DNA of 64,000 nt from Chaetorhynchus papuensis (taxonomy: Eukaryota; Chordata; Aves; Passeriformes; Rhipiduridae). Numbering within the stretch: position 1 is the stretch's first letter; the number at the start of each line of letters is the position of its first letter. The DNA lies in the NCBI GenBank assembly GCA_013396525.1, contig VWYX01000014.1:930001-994000 (forward strand), read 5' to 3'. Position numbers and translations under genes: made by a program. Under the pieces are notes generated by a model, which made no database searches, had not been told where the DNA came from, and saw nothing but the letters and a program-made list of their open reading frames with translations. Positions 26,501 through 38,200 of the stretch are shown here, one piece after another.

Positions 26501-28302
26501 TTTCAAGCAGTACCCAAGTCCTCTTTTTTGAGTGGCTACAGATTTGGTTTTCCAATTTTATTCTCTAGCCATCTCCACAGGTAACGCTTTCAAACAATTT
26601 TCCATTCCTGTTTTAAGTTGTAGGTAAATGCCTCTCACTGCACACTGGTTTAGGTGTAAATTCTGTTTGTGTTTTTAATGCTGTGCTTTGTTCCAAACAG
26701 TTTTTATACTTGCAAAATGCATGCAATGAAGAAAATCACACTTCTCACATACAAGCATCTCAAGAATAGTAGCAGACACAGAAGAGTACTGGCTATGGGA
26801 AAGGTGGTCAGCGAGAAGATGATTCTTCCAGACCTTCAGCAAAGGTAGGAGAGTCTCCATGTTGCAAAAAGCACAAGAGCTCTCTTTGACTTCTGTAAAG
26901 TGCCAAGAGCACAACAGCCTGCGTTGGAACTAATCATGGTCATGCAGACAAGATCTAAGCATGATTCATAGTCTTCAGTCATAGACTCAGTCAACAATTT
27001 TGCAAGACAGTCATCCCAAAAACAAAGTACTCTTTCTGGTCAATTAATGCAAGTTTCTCAGGATTTCAAACACTTTTTTTCCCCCCAAGCTTTGCCTCAG
27101 AAGTGACACTAATGTGAATTTCACTGGTGAAGGACTCTGGCCTCTCCATAGCTCACCACCAAATCAATGGTTTCTGCTGCAAAGTCAATTACAGTCAGTT
27201 TAATGACAAACACATTTTCAGTGAAGTTGTTTGAAAAAAAAGTACTCCAGATAACTTCAGAAGTTATTTCAAGACGGCATTTATGTTTTAAGAGGACTCC
27301 ACTTTAAAGCTACATGTTGCATATTTCACAATAAGTTTGTGGCTTTATCAACTAAACATCACCAAGAAGTGAAGGGTGGACTCGAGTTAGGAGAAAACAA
27401 AGATTACACTCAGACTAAAGCCATGTAAGAATTCCCAGGAAGTCACAGTCCCAAGTACGTGGACTTACTGAACTGCACTCTCAAACGTATTTAAAGTGCC
27501 AGAAGTTCACACTGGCAGAAGGCACCTCTATTTACCCAAACCTGTCAAGTTTTACTTTAAAACTTTAACAACAGGAAATACTGTCTTCCCGAGAAATAAT
27601 CATTCCCAAAGCTCTCTCAGGGGCGACAGAGCAGCCCGGCGCTGGGGATGAGCGGTCCCGGCGCTCTGCCCGCTCCCGGGGCGTGGGGGGCACCGGGCAC
27701 CCGGCCCGAGCCGCGCCCGGCGCGCAGGCACAAGGTGCAGGGGCACGGAGCAGATCGTGCCTGCCGGCCCGCTGCTGATTCCTCCACCGGGGCCGGCTTG
27801 TCCGGTCAAGAGGAGCGGGAGGAAGAGAGCGAGACCGAACTCGCTCGCAGGTGACCCGCGGGCACGGCTCGGAAGCGGCGAGGCGGCTCCTGCCGGCGGC
27901 GGGGCGGGCACCGTTGCCGGGCGCCCTCTGCGGCCGCCGGAGCCCGCTCCGCGCCCCGCCGCCACGTGCGGACAGCCCGCTGCCCTCGGGCCGCTTCTCC
28001 TTCCCCCGCGGCCCGGCAATGTCACCCCGAGAGCGGGCAGCCCAGCCGGGAGCACGCTGCCCCCTGCCCCGCCTGCCGGACTCCCCCTCCTCACCAGGTG
28101 CCTCGCAGCAGCACGGCCAGGACATGCCCGAGAAGCAGCCACAAGCGCGGCGCTCCTCGGCGCCCGCCGCCTCGACGCCGGGCGCCGGGCACAGGCACGG
28201 CTGCACCGCACCCGCTCCGTCCTCCCGGCCCGGCGGCACCTCCGGCTCCGTCCCGCCCGCTGCCGGAGCAGCGTCGCCCTCTCCGCCCTGACACAGCACC
28301 AT
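22751..28302 (-). CDS. SLC35G1: SLC35G1, EamA-type solute carrier, three coding exons
   Basis: Coding exons 28302-28095, 24188-24008 and 23510-22751 join in phase to a 382-residue protein (human is 365 as I recall). Exon 1 gives a polar, Gly/Ala/Glu-rich N-terminus ending in a cysteine cluster (CGCFSGMSWPCCCE). Exon 2 starts TKKKAACPGLGLFYT and encodes membrane segments 1-2. Exon 3 encodes segments 3-10, with ADATVITFTSPVFTSLLAWI closing the first EamA repeat and KALQIEKAGPVSIMKTMDVV in the second. The fold is the ten-helix drug/metabolite transporter type. The human protein (TMEM20/POST) was described as a partner of the calcium sensor STIM1 and has more recently been linked to citrate transport; neither role can be read from this sequence. 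The start is the first ATG in frame with the exon; an NRF1-like site lies about 65 bases upstream. Confidence 0.97.
23511..24007 (-). other. SLC35G1 intron 2
   Basis: A 497-base GT-AG intron, AT-rich, with nothing recognised inside. Confidence 0.95.
24008..24188 (-). CDS. SLC35G1: SLC35G1 coding exon 2
   Basis: 181 bases between the acceptor TTGCAG (exon from 24188) and the donor TACAA before GTAAGTG. It encodes the first two membrane segments (GLGLFYTILSAFLFSVASLF and SAFRCVFQMAFVLPGLIYY), each close to the human counterpart. The first codon is completed by the last base of exon 1, giving Gly; the last two bases join exon 3 to give Lys-Thr-Gly, as in human. Confidence 0.96.
24189..28094 (-). 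other. SLC35G1 intron 1
   Basis: A 3.9-kb intron. Its first 500 bases (27.6-28.09 kb) are still CpG island, then the sequence becomes AT-rich. It contains an A15 run at 25036-25050 and a small palindromic duplication, CTTAGTTAACTAAG with a second GTTAACTAAG, at about 24598-24620. No nested gene was recognised. Confidence 0.92.
28095..28302 (-). CDS. SLC35G1: SLC35G1 coding exon 1
   Basis: It runs from ATG (28302-28300) to the donor CACCTG before GTGAGG (intron from 28094) and encodes 69 residues plus one base. The N-terminus MVLCQGGEGDAAPAAGG is low in complexity and not conserved with human at residue level, but the cysteine-rich end matches the position of the human CWLCLSSPCC segment. It lies within the CpG island. 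The GTG-initiated extension further upstream is not supported. Confidence 0.92.
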
Positions 28303-28365
28303 GAGGACGCGGGGCTGCCACGATGCTCCCGGCGGCTCCTGGGCTGCCGGCGACACCTGCCCTCC

Positions 28366-28375
28366 TGCGCATGCG
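28366..28375. promoter_or_regulatory. NRF1-type site upstream of SLC35G1
   Basis: TGCGCATGCG matches the palindromic NRF1 consensus core and sits about 65 bases before the start codon in the CpG island, a common position for NRF1 sites near the transcription start. Binding is inferred from the motif. Confidence 0.5.
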
Positions 28376-28760
28376 GTGAGGCCGCCCAGCGCCGCNCCGC
28401 CCGCAGCGCCGAGCACCCGCGGGGGGGACTACACCGGGTCCCGGCTCCGCCACCCCCCGCCAGGCCCCGCCTGGAACCAGCCGGGCGGCCCGGCCCTCCC
28501 GCGGCGGGTACCTGCCTGCGAGCCCGGCGGCAGCCGAGCGCCCCTGCCGGGACAGGAGGCAGCGCCCCGCCGCTTCCTTCCCGGCTTCCCCCCCAGAGGG
28601 ACCCGGCGAGGGCAGCGGGAGCGGTGCCGGGGAGCGGCGAGGCCGTGGTGCCTCGGGAGGGGGAGCTCTGACCCCGCCGGAGAGCGGAGGGGGCCGCACA
28701 GGCCGCGGCTGTTTCTGAGCAGAGGAGATAAAACACTGGGAAACGGTGACGCAAAGTTAT

Positions 28761-31700
28761 TTTAGGGGCGTTTTTGCGTCGCGTGCGCGCCCGAAATGAA
28801 AGTGTCGCTGTGTGTGTCCGCGGCACTGACCCCTCACAGCTCAGCCTGGGCGGGCTCATCAATTGCCCCGAGCTACTGACCCGCCACAGCCCCACAGGTC
28901 CGGGGTGTCACGGAGGGAATTCCCGCTGGACCGGGCTCCGCGCCCCTTGGAAGAGCCGGGATGACCTTTGGTGGACCCGGCAGTGTTGCCGTGTCAGTGG
29001 GCAGGGCAGAGCATCGCTCCCTGCAAGAGCTGCTGCCTGCACTCGGGTCAAAATGGAGATGGGAACCTGGTGGGAGATTCAGTCAGGATCGTTAGTAGGA
29101 TACAGAAATCATTTAGCCAGCTTCTCGTGGTGTGTTTTCCCTAAGAAAACAATGCCGCCTATCGGAAAGGGTAGAGAGAAAACCAGGAGTAGCCCTTTTT
29201 CCTTACCCATGAAAAAGTGCAGAAAAAAAGAAGCAGAATAAATTTAAAATGCTATAGTTTTCCCCTTTGAGCAAGTTGAGCTGTTATCAATAATTAAAAT
29301 GGGAGGAATTTCTATTCAAAGGAAAGATTTATGCTCGCATTAATCTCTTAGCTGCATGAATTAATCCGTGTTTATTTCTTTATTCTTAACAAAGAAATGT
29401 AATCTACAGCTTTAACAAAATGAATGCCAAATGGTAGATACAAGCTATTTCATACAAATGATTTTAAGTTTTCCCTCAAGCTACCTCCATAAAAGCTATT
29501 TCAAGCTTTCCATGTCTCTGATTTAGCACATTTTATAGTTCGTGCTAATCCACCAGAGGCTGTAAGTATTTCATTATCTTGGACCCAGCGTTTGATTAAT
29601 ATGACCAGAATTGTTTCACAGATTGTTCTTAACTAAAAATTAGATGTGCCATATCAATTATTAAAATAAGAGAAATCAATTAATAAGGTTGTGTTTAAAT
29701 CAGAATTAATTATTTCTAAATATTTAAATTATCTGAACTCCTTTTGCTATAAACCAAGAAAATAATAAAATATATGCTGCAGTATTTATAAACAGCTTGT
29801 ATTACAGCTCCTATCAGCATAGGTCTCTACAAAGTCTATATTGAAAGCTTTACTAAATCTTTCCTCTGGAGATGCAAAATTTCCCAAACAGACACCCTTA
29901 ATTAAGAAGTTACTTTTTCCTAATGCACTTCTCTATTCCTCAGAGTTTGGTTTAATTTAGAGAGGGAGGTGCAAATATACCTGTCAGCCTGCTGCTTACT
30001 CAAGAAACTTAAACTTCTCTGCACTCCAAGGCAGCTTTCACAGGCCACTGTTCATGAATCACCAACACAAAGTTAGAGCTGTCCTTCCCCAGACAAGTTT
30101 TGGTGAAAGGGCAGTGGGGATTCTGTCTCTCAGCAGCCATCCCAGGCTGGTGATCCCACAGGTGTCTCAGAGGAACACCTGGCACATCCCCTGGGCAGTG
30201 GGATTTTTGAGGCTGTCTGCACAGTCACTTGGTGAGTTGCCTCTGTAGTCAGTAACAGCAGAAGCAGCTGGCTAACTTGAGTCTTCAGTGAAGAAAACCA
30301 GAGCCCAAACGTGGTCCACAGTACAGACACAGAACAAATTTTAGTGAGTGCTTACAATTTCTCGCTATTTGTTAAAATACACAGATTATGTATTTATTTT
30401 ATAATACTGCTACTATGAAACCCAAAGTAAGTTTTTTTAAGTGCCACAATGCCAAGTAGTGAGCTGTAAAGAGTTTCAAAGAGACTGCAACAACCCCCTC
30501 CATACCTCTTCATGTCTGGTTTTGAAAGGGAACATCTGAGGGCAGTGTTTGTTTATGCCAAGATATATGAAGTGTTCTGTTTGCTCCTGGTCAAACTGCC
30601 AGGTTTGTCTCAGCGTGAGAGCTTCCAAGTTCTCCCCGTAAAGTACAACCCTCTTCTCTGAACAAGGAAACAGAGCAGTTGCAGCTGCCCAAACTAACCA
30701 GCAGGCAAATGTAATTTGCAGTCATGCTGCCCTAGATTGGAAAATTAAGTACCTGCATAAATGTGACAGGTCAATGTCTTATGCAGCCTTTTCAAACACA
30801 GATCAAGTCTCATCTCTGTAGTACTGTGCCCAGAACTAGCTGTTCCTTTCTCCAGCACATCACCTATAGTATCTTTGCTGAGTGCAAAGTCCATAAAAAA
30901 AAGCTTTAGTAAACTTGGGCAATTTGATAATTAAACTGCAGCAGCAGCTAGAATGGCATTTATTTGGTTTCCATAATATCCTAAGTGCAGAAAGTGAGCC
31001 ACCTCCTCCGTAGTCACCACTCTCCACACAGGGAGCTTTCTTAGGTTACTCTTTCCAAAGGAAGAATATTATCATCCTCATCCAGAATTTAGGCAGACGG
31101 TTTTTGTCATTTATAAGTGCCAGGAACAAGCCAGTCCTTCACTGCTGGTTGAGATACAGGCCTGACAGGTACTTTAAAGTCCTGTAATGTGTCACTGGTC
31201 TTGGTCTGTGTGCCTGGTAAGGGACCCTTTGGTGTTCGGTTTCCATCTCCCCCCCTGCAAATGCCGTCTCTGACTCCTCAGAGTGGCTTTCCAGAAACTC
31301 TAACAAGCACAAATGACAAAGCAATTAAGTAAGTTTTGTGGAGAACCGTGGGACTTTTCTAAGAGATTATAAGAACTTTATCCACTATCACATAATTTCT
31401 TTTATCCACTGCTGATATATTCTAATAAGCTTTTTGGAACACTGCTGCTCTTGGAGGTTTACTAAGAACTAAATTAATATAAACTGAGGGAGCCCTGGAA
31501 CTGACCTAGCCCTTACTCACCTCTCCAAAGAGCAGCACTAAGAGCTCTGCAGAGCTCCAGCAGGAAAGACGTCTGGATTCCTGGTACTGCACGTGGAACA
31601 CCCTGGTGACATCTATCCCAGTTTGATCTGAACATAGCTGAGTCAGCACTGTTACGTACTGCTTAAGCTATAAAAGTAGTAGATTTAAATCAAAACAGCA

Positions 31701-32040
31701 GTCCCTATCTATGGCTTTTATTCTGTAAAAATGCTAATTCTGTAAAACAAATATTTTAATGTTGTCTAGCAAAAAGTTCATCAAAAGAAATATAGACTAA
31801 TGCGAAGGAAGTAACAAAATAAATAATAAACTTGCATGGTTTCCTTTCCTTCTGAAAAGGTTTAGCAAAAAACCAGATAAGAATTACTTCCTCAGCTTCT
31901 GAAATGGATCCAACTCTTAAGTGCATTGTAATAACCATTTACCTCTGCACCCGAGTGCCATAAAACAGATTATTATTGCAGCACCAAGGAGTTTCATTGT
32001 CCTGGTCATTCATTCAAACTTCTATTCAACCCAGAGCTGT
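28761..32040. other. Non-coding stretch upstream of SLC35G1
   Basis: The first 500 bases are moderately GC-rich flank of the CpG island, with a 155-codon open frame (28774-29241) that has no recognisable domain. The rest is AT-rich. No exon or RNA gene was recognised. Confidence 0.5.
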
Positions 32041-32250
32041 TTGGGAATCATAGAATAGCTGAGGCTGATGGGCACATCTGGTGCCTTGAGAGGTCATCTA
32101 CTCCACCCCCCCCCCGCTCAAAGCAGGGTCAGCTAGAGTTCAAGACTCTCTCTCTTGGGATTTTGAATATCTCCAAGCATTTGTGCCACCTCCCTGGGCA
32201 ATGTGCTCCTGTGTTCGATCACACAGTAAAAAAAAATTTAAAAACAAATT
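32041..32250 (-). mobile_element. CR1 3'-end fragment, reverse orientation
   Basis: Read on the plus strand it begins GGGAATCATAGAATAGCTGA, then GAGGTCATCTACTCCACC, a C-rich run, GCTCAAAGCAGGGTCAG, CTCCAAGCATTTGTGCCACC and CCCTGGGCAATGTGCTCC. This is the familiar order of the reverse complement of a CR1 3' end (ATCATAGAATCA, AGGTCATCTAGTCCAACC, CTGGGCAACCTGTTCCAG). It is diverged and short, with no coding capacity. Its right boundary is blurred by an A-rich stretch. Confidence 0.8.
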
Positions 32251-35200
32251 TAAAATTAATAACACTTGTAGTCTCACAGCCCAGTGAAAATGTGGTCCGT
32301 ATGAGCTCCTGCCTCCCCATCAAAATTCCAGGGTCTGTCTTAGTGGGTTTTATGTCCATCTTAGGTGTTACAAGAGACCTGTATTTCTCAGCTTCCCTGT
32401 TAAGGTGGATGGTGAATGATTCTCAGTTTTGCCATCACCACAAATTGCTTCTGCATGTATATATGGGACCGTTGTACAAACGTTTAATCTTGTGGCACAG
32501 TATGTTCCAAGTATCACAGTTTTCTCTTCCTGAGTTGGTGTTTGTAGTGAATAGTACTATAAAACAGGAGATGGGGTGGAACACTGAAATAATAGGGAAT
32601 CCTGCAATTATGGTCAATACAATGGAGATACCCGGAGGCGCTTTTTAACTGCATTTTCCAGATTGCACTATTAGCAGTTGCTCTTCAGGAGACTGAAAGT
32701 GTTGAGATAAGTAGATTCAAGGAGTAACAAAAAATTCTGTGGTCTCCAGAATAAAAGATTTAATTTTCTTTACTTCTGAAGAATTGAAAAATAATGGATA
32801 AGCAGGACAATATTCAAATTCTGCTTCTGTACTTTAGTTAGTGTGCTTTCAATCCAGTATTAAAGGTGTACTGATTTTGGTCACATAAAGGTCATGCTTC
32901 TGTCCTCAGTTGGCTTAACTACACTGCTTGCTAAGCAATCAAGTCTCTGTAGCTAGTATTCCTGGAAGGATAAATTAAAAATAATTTTCCACATACTCCG
33001 AAGACTGTAGTGTTTTCATTCTTGTATTTCGCTTAAATGTCTGGAGAGTTTATGCAAATTTAGATGGTGATCCTTAAATTTTAAAAGTTATGGAAATTTT
33101 TTATTCTCTTTAAGCATGTGGAGAAGGCTGTTATTCCAATACATCTTGGACAAAAAAATATTTTCTTTTAATCTCTTGATGAAAAATCTGTCTGATTCCT
33201 CCTCTTTCTTTCTGTATCATTTTATTTCCACTGAAGAACATAAACATCTAAGCAAACCAATAGAGTGAACTTTAGTAACTCACTGTGAGAAAAGAAAATG
33301 AGCAATAGTACTGGTTTTGTTGATCATTTGTATTTGCCACAGGCCAAAACACTGTAAGTTTTGTACAGCACAGTGGTTGTGGGTGGCATTCAGGTCTTGG
33401 CCTGGTACTCTGAGGAAGCAGCAGCATTTGGTGTCGTACTGCAGTGAAGTTTTATAGATTGTTATGTAACGAGTATATCATGCTAATCTCAGAAAAAGGA
33501 GTTTTTAACAGGAAATGTGGATTTACACACCCTGTGTGCCTCTCTCTCAGGTGTAACTCCTGCATGTCAGGTGCATGCACATACATGGGGATGTTCTTAG
33601 TTTATGCTGGGACACAGTGCTGGTAATGAACAGAATTCCTAATGTATCAAACTGGCAGTGCTTGATAGAACATGCACAAGGCTATTACTTATACTGCTTT
33701 AGGAGAATCTATATCTTTTATTTTAATATAAACTTGGCAAGGCAATCAGTATGAAAGTGTAAATTTGGAGAATTCTCCTTTCTGGCAAAAGAATTGCGGG
33801 TGGGGTTTTATTCAGGCATATTGTCTCATTTGGTGGGTTGAAGGTATCTGAGTACTCACCATATATAAAAAATTTCCAGGAAAGTGCCTTTTTTTTTTTT
33901 TTAATGCTAGAGGAATATGGATTCACTGTAGCACAGTAATTCCTATAATTCCAGTTGTTTATTGGAGGCATTTATGCAGTGAAGAGCATGCAACCTTGGC
34001 ATGTTCCCTTTCCCTTACTGCACTTTCTGATGTGTCAGTACTATTTCTAGTTCTGAGTTATGAGATTAGCCATAAAACTGAGTAAAGCTTTATTCCCTTT
34101 AAATAAGTTGTTACTCAAAAAGACTAAGATCAGTCAGTGTATACAGAGATGCACAGTGGGGAAAAAAAGGAAAATACAAGAAAATTAACAAGGAATCCAG
34201 AAAAAAATAAAAAATCAAAAATTGGCAGCATGGGATTATGGAAAAGAAGAAATGAGCATGCTAGAATTTATGTATGCACTGCCCTGGGCAGGTGCTTCTC
34301 CTGGTAAGCATCTCCTCCTGGTGGTTGCTTAAATTTAGATCTTTCCAAAATACAATGCTTTATTCTGAAATATCTAAATTTGATGTTTCAACAATATAAG
34401 TGCCCAACATATTTTTCATTTAAAATTCTTTCCCAAATCCATCCTAATTTCTGGATCTTTCAAAAACATGTTTGGGAATTTTGATAACCTTTTTTGGTTT
34501 TTTCCACCTCTTCCTTGGAAAGGTTCTTGGAAATCTTGGAAAGAATTTTTCCAGTCATTTAGTGGCAAATTGCCACTATGTATAGCTGAAATTGCTATAA
34601 AGCTTATTCAACACAGCTACTAAAGCCAAAGGGCTTGCAAGAGGGAAGGGCAGATATTCTTTGAACCACAGATTGAGAAGACAGGAGTAGGCAGAAGGTT
34701 ATCAGTTACCATTCTGCAACATGCTTGAATAGAAATGATGTAATCAATAAATACATACTCCTTCTAAGTCACTCAGACAATAAGTAGCAGACAAGAGGGA
34801 GTTTTTCTTTCTTCTTCATAGCACGCAGCAACATGGAGAGGAAAAAAAAGAGAAATAAAATATTATGTAACTTTAAAGTTTATGGTGACTTTCCAGAGAT
34901 TTCTTTTCTGGCAGGCAGTACAGTACAAAAATCAGAGAACAGAAGTACAGCTTGAGTGCCATTGAGGGTCAGGGCTCCCAAGGAGGAGTGGAGGAAAGTG
35001 GAAATTGCTCATAGTTGCCATTTTTGCTTGTCTTATTTTGTTCTGTTCTACAATGCCCTTTGTGACTGTTGAAAGAAGATAATTTGTTCAGTTATATTTT
35101 TTCACTGTCACTTTAACTGACTTTTTACAGCAGTAGAAATGGCTGAATGTATAGTTTCTCTTTGTGGAAAGGGAGAGAACTATTTCAATCAGCTGCATTT

Positions 35201-38200
35201 CTTGGCACTTACACAGTATGTTTCCTATTCTGTAAGCTATCTGCCTGGGGCTGCTCTGCAGGGCAGGAAGGGGGAAGCTTCCTTACTTGCAACTCCTATG
35301 AATTATTAAACAATTGTTTATATGCCTTACTTGAAGGAGATTATTCTTCATTAGCTTCTACTTTTCCCCAGAACAAAAATTACATAAAATGTAAATAACC
35401 TTGTCACAGGTGATGGATCAGTATTAGTGTATTGGGACTCCATAACACATTTATATATTTATATATATGTGAATGATATATGATATTGTTTTATTATTAT
35501 ATAAAGCATATTTATGTTTGATATTTATATACAGACACATGATAAACATATGAAACACTGACATGATTCAGCCTGTGCACCTCTCACCTTGTTCCAACAA
35601 GCTGGTGCAATGCTTACTCCTCTCAGTTTGCTTGTATGAGTATGTTCAAAGGGGAGTGAGCTGAAATGCAACTCCAGCTTTTGTTAAGGAAAAAACCCTT
35701 GCGACACAGGCTTTAAAGCCCTTTCCCTTTGTCAGAGTCACAGACATAAGTGGGGTCTTTTTCATTATTTTTTAATTGAGTCAGTGCTCCTTCATTACCT
35801 CCAGGAGCCGCAATGCAGAAGAGCATTCCTCATTAGAGCAAAAAACCCTGCTGCTGCCTCGCATGAGGGATGTACCTATTCTAGGCATTTCGCTGTCCAC
35901 AAGAACACCACCTCAAGGCAAGAAGCAGGGTTTCTTTTCCTTTCTTGCTGGAGGCTGAGAGAGTATACTGGGAAATCATAATGCTGCAATTCCCATACTG
36001 TTGGGTTTTCTAATAAGCATCACTTCTGGCCAAGCAGGCAGGACATCGGAGCACGCGAACCCAGGTCTAACTCCAAATGGTTATTTTTATGTCCCTGTAA
36101 CCTCAGCTAGCTCAGATCCTGTGAACAGTGCCAGAGTGGCAGCCCCCTAGGAATGGGCTGACCAAGCTTTTGCGGCGTGTGCTGACCTCTGCAATCTGTT
36201 CCTGGCTCCCCAGCAAGTGGATGCTAAGTGAGCTCGGGTTTGATGACACACACAAGCTGATTGCTCCCTCTGAAATACCAGCAAAACTGGGAATGTTCTG
36301 ACATGCACAAGCTGGTGCCCTCCAGACCTTGCTGAGTTATCCTTGTCACTGGGAGGAATGCCTCTGGTCTGTGGCTGTACTTCAAGGAAATTGTTTCTGT
36401 TGAGGCACGATTGGAGCTCGTTCCCGTCCTCCAAGGGCAGCTCCTGGGCTGCCTGCTCCCTGTGCAGGAACAAGGAGAGCTCTCAGAGAAGGAAAGACCT
36501 TCGCAATTTACTGGCTTAAGGGAGCTCTGGCTGTACACAGTGATATTGCTCTGGCATTGGTTATTTTTAATAGTCCTGCCAGGTACACTTTACAGTTCAT
36601 ATCATTTCTTTAACTGATTATTTTTCAATAATTGTACTTAATTACATTTATATAGCTGTTAGACAAAGTCACAACCACACCCATAGGATTTTTTGATAAG
36701 CAGTTGAAATTAGCTTCCTTTTTTCTTACTCTTAGATCCTCTGATAGCGTCACTGCTTTCAAAATTATTTTACAGAAATTCTGAAATGAGTTGTAATTCT
36801 GGAACATTCATTTCTAATTCAGTTCAAGCTAATAAAATATGATTATCATAGTGCTGTTGCAGTTTGATGTACTCCAGAACCCTTTATAAAAAGGCAGAGC
36901 TTTTCTAGCAGCTGCTGTACCAGATATTTTTTCTTGGTCTCAGCCTCGAAGTGAGTTTAGTTTGACGGACTCATTATCTTAAATAATGCTAAGGCAAAGT
37001 TAAAGATAGGATTTAAGACTGGACTGATGCCAGTGCATATGAATTTTTTAGAAGCAGTGGATTTTTATCTGTGTTTGCAATCTATAATCCAGGTAGCTAA
37101 TGCCTTCAAATGTAAACATTAAAAGGATGTTCTCTTTTTCGTAGTAATCTGTATATCAGAAAATTTAGATATTCACATGTGCAATTAAACTTTCTGTTCC
37201 AGATTAATCCTTTTTCTTCCTTTGTTTCACATTTTGGAGCAACATATGTACAGTGTTTTTCCTGAATGGGCAGCATCCTTATGTTATTTTATATGGGGGA
37301 CAAAAGGGAACAGGACAGGGGTTTTAAGTTATACAGTTTTTTGGAAATTGTGACACTGGGATTGTTTGTTTGTTCGTTTGTTTTCCCAAAATCATTGATC
37401 TGTTCCTGTGGTTTAGAAATTATTCCCTCACAGGAAAATACTATTACCTGCTTAATCATAAGGTACTTTGCTACTAATATTCCTACAGCTCTAATATTCA
37501 AATCTTAATAATAAGCTTATAAAAAGCTGTGTTCTTGTTCTTCCCATGGGAATCTACTTCTGTCATGACTTACATAGCTGAAGCCAGCCTAAGTTGTGCA
37601 ATTACATTCTCAAGCACTTGCAAATAGTTTGCCAAAATTTTTTAATTGTTGACATAACTTCAAGGAATTGTGTTGCTGGTGTCTTACAGATTTTTTCAGT
37701 GTTCACTTTCTCAGTATTGTAAATGCTTCTGAATGTCTGTCTCAAATGTACATCTTATATATTTTATTTTGTAGACCTCAGGAACAAAGTTGAGCTAATT
37801 TCTGAGTACTATGTCTCAAGAACTGAAAATAGGAAATGCAACACTGGAGCACATTCATTTATCCAGCTGCTTGGCTTTTCATCCAAAATGGTTACAGCCA
37901 GATGCTTCTGACAGAAGTGCAAAGACCCTTCTCTTCCCTAATGAAGAGCAATTATGTTTAGTATTAAAAAAATAGAATTACAATTTTTATGTAATTTGTC
38001 CATGTTTGACTTTCTGAATGCTGTATTATGGTCCCCTGTGTCACTGCCTATGACAGTGAATGCCACAGTTTAATTTGTGGGGGAAGGTATTTTGGTTTAT
38101 GGCTTGGGGTTTGATAGTGTCAAGTGCCATCATGTTCCACACCTTCAGGGAATTTTTCCACATCTCTCTGAGTCCTTAATCACCCTGCAGTGTTTTTGGA

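Larger units (their letters stand above)
27600..28760 (-). promoter_or_regulatory. CpG island and promoter of SLC35G1
   Basis: GC- and CpG-dense block covering the 5' flank, the first exon and the start of intron 1. Long open frames here on both strands (up to 431 codons) are composition artefacts. No TATA box was seen at a sensible distance, as usual for a CpG-island promoter. The block contains the window's only undetermined base (N at 28396), inside a GC-rich run about 95 bases upstream of the start codon, so this part of the assembly is slightly uncertain. Confidence 0.85.

Noticed and set aside
28303..28416. N-terminal extension of SLC35G1 from a GTG at 28416
   Set aside because: There is no ATG in this extension, it crosses the undetermined base, and the length from ATG 28302 already fits the family.
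27600..28895. Open frames of 431, 304 and 202 codons around the SLC35G1 promoter
   Set aside because: CpG-island artefacts overlapping the real SLC35G1 exon 1 in other frames or on the other strand.
32163..32648. 161-codon plus-strand open frame
   Set aside because: It starts inside a reverse-oriented CR1 tail and runs through unrecognised sequence, with no domain and no splice-supported partners.
36147..36617. Overlapping open frames of 104-108 codons on the minus strand and 68 on the plus strand
   Set aside because: Mutually overlapping frames in a GC-richer patch, with no domain, signal or splice partner.
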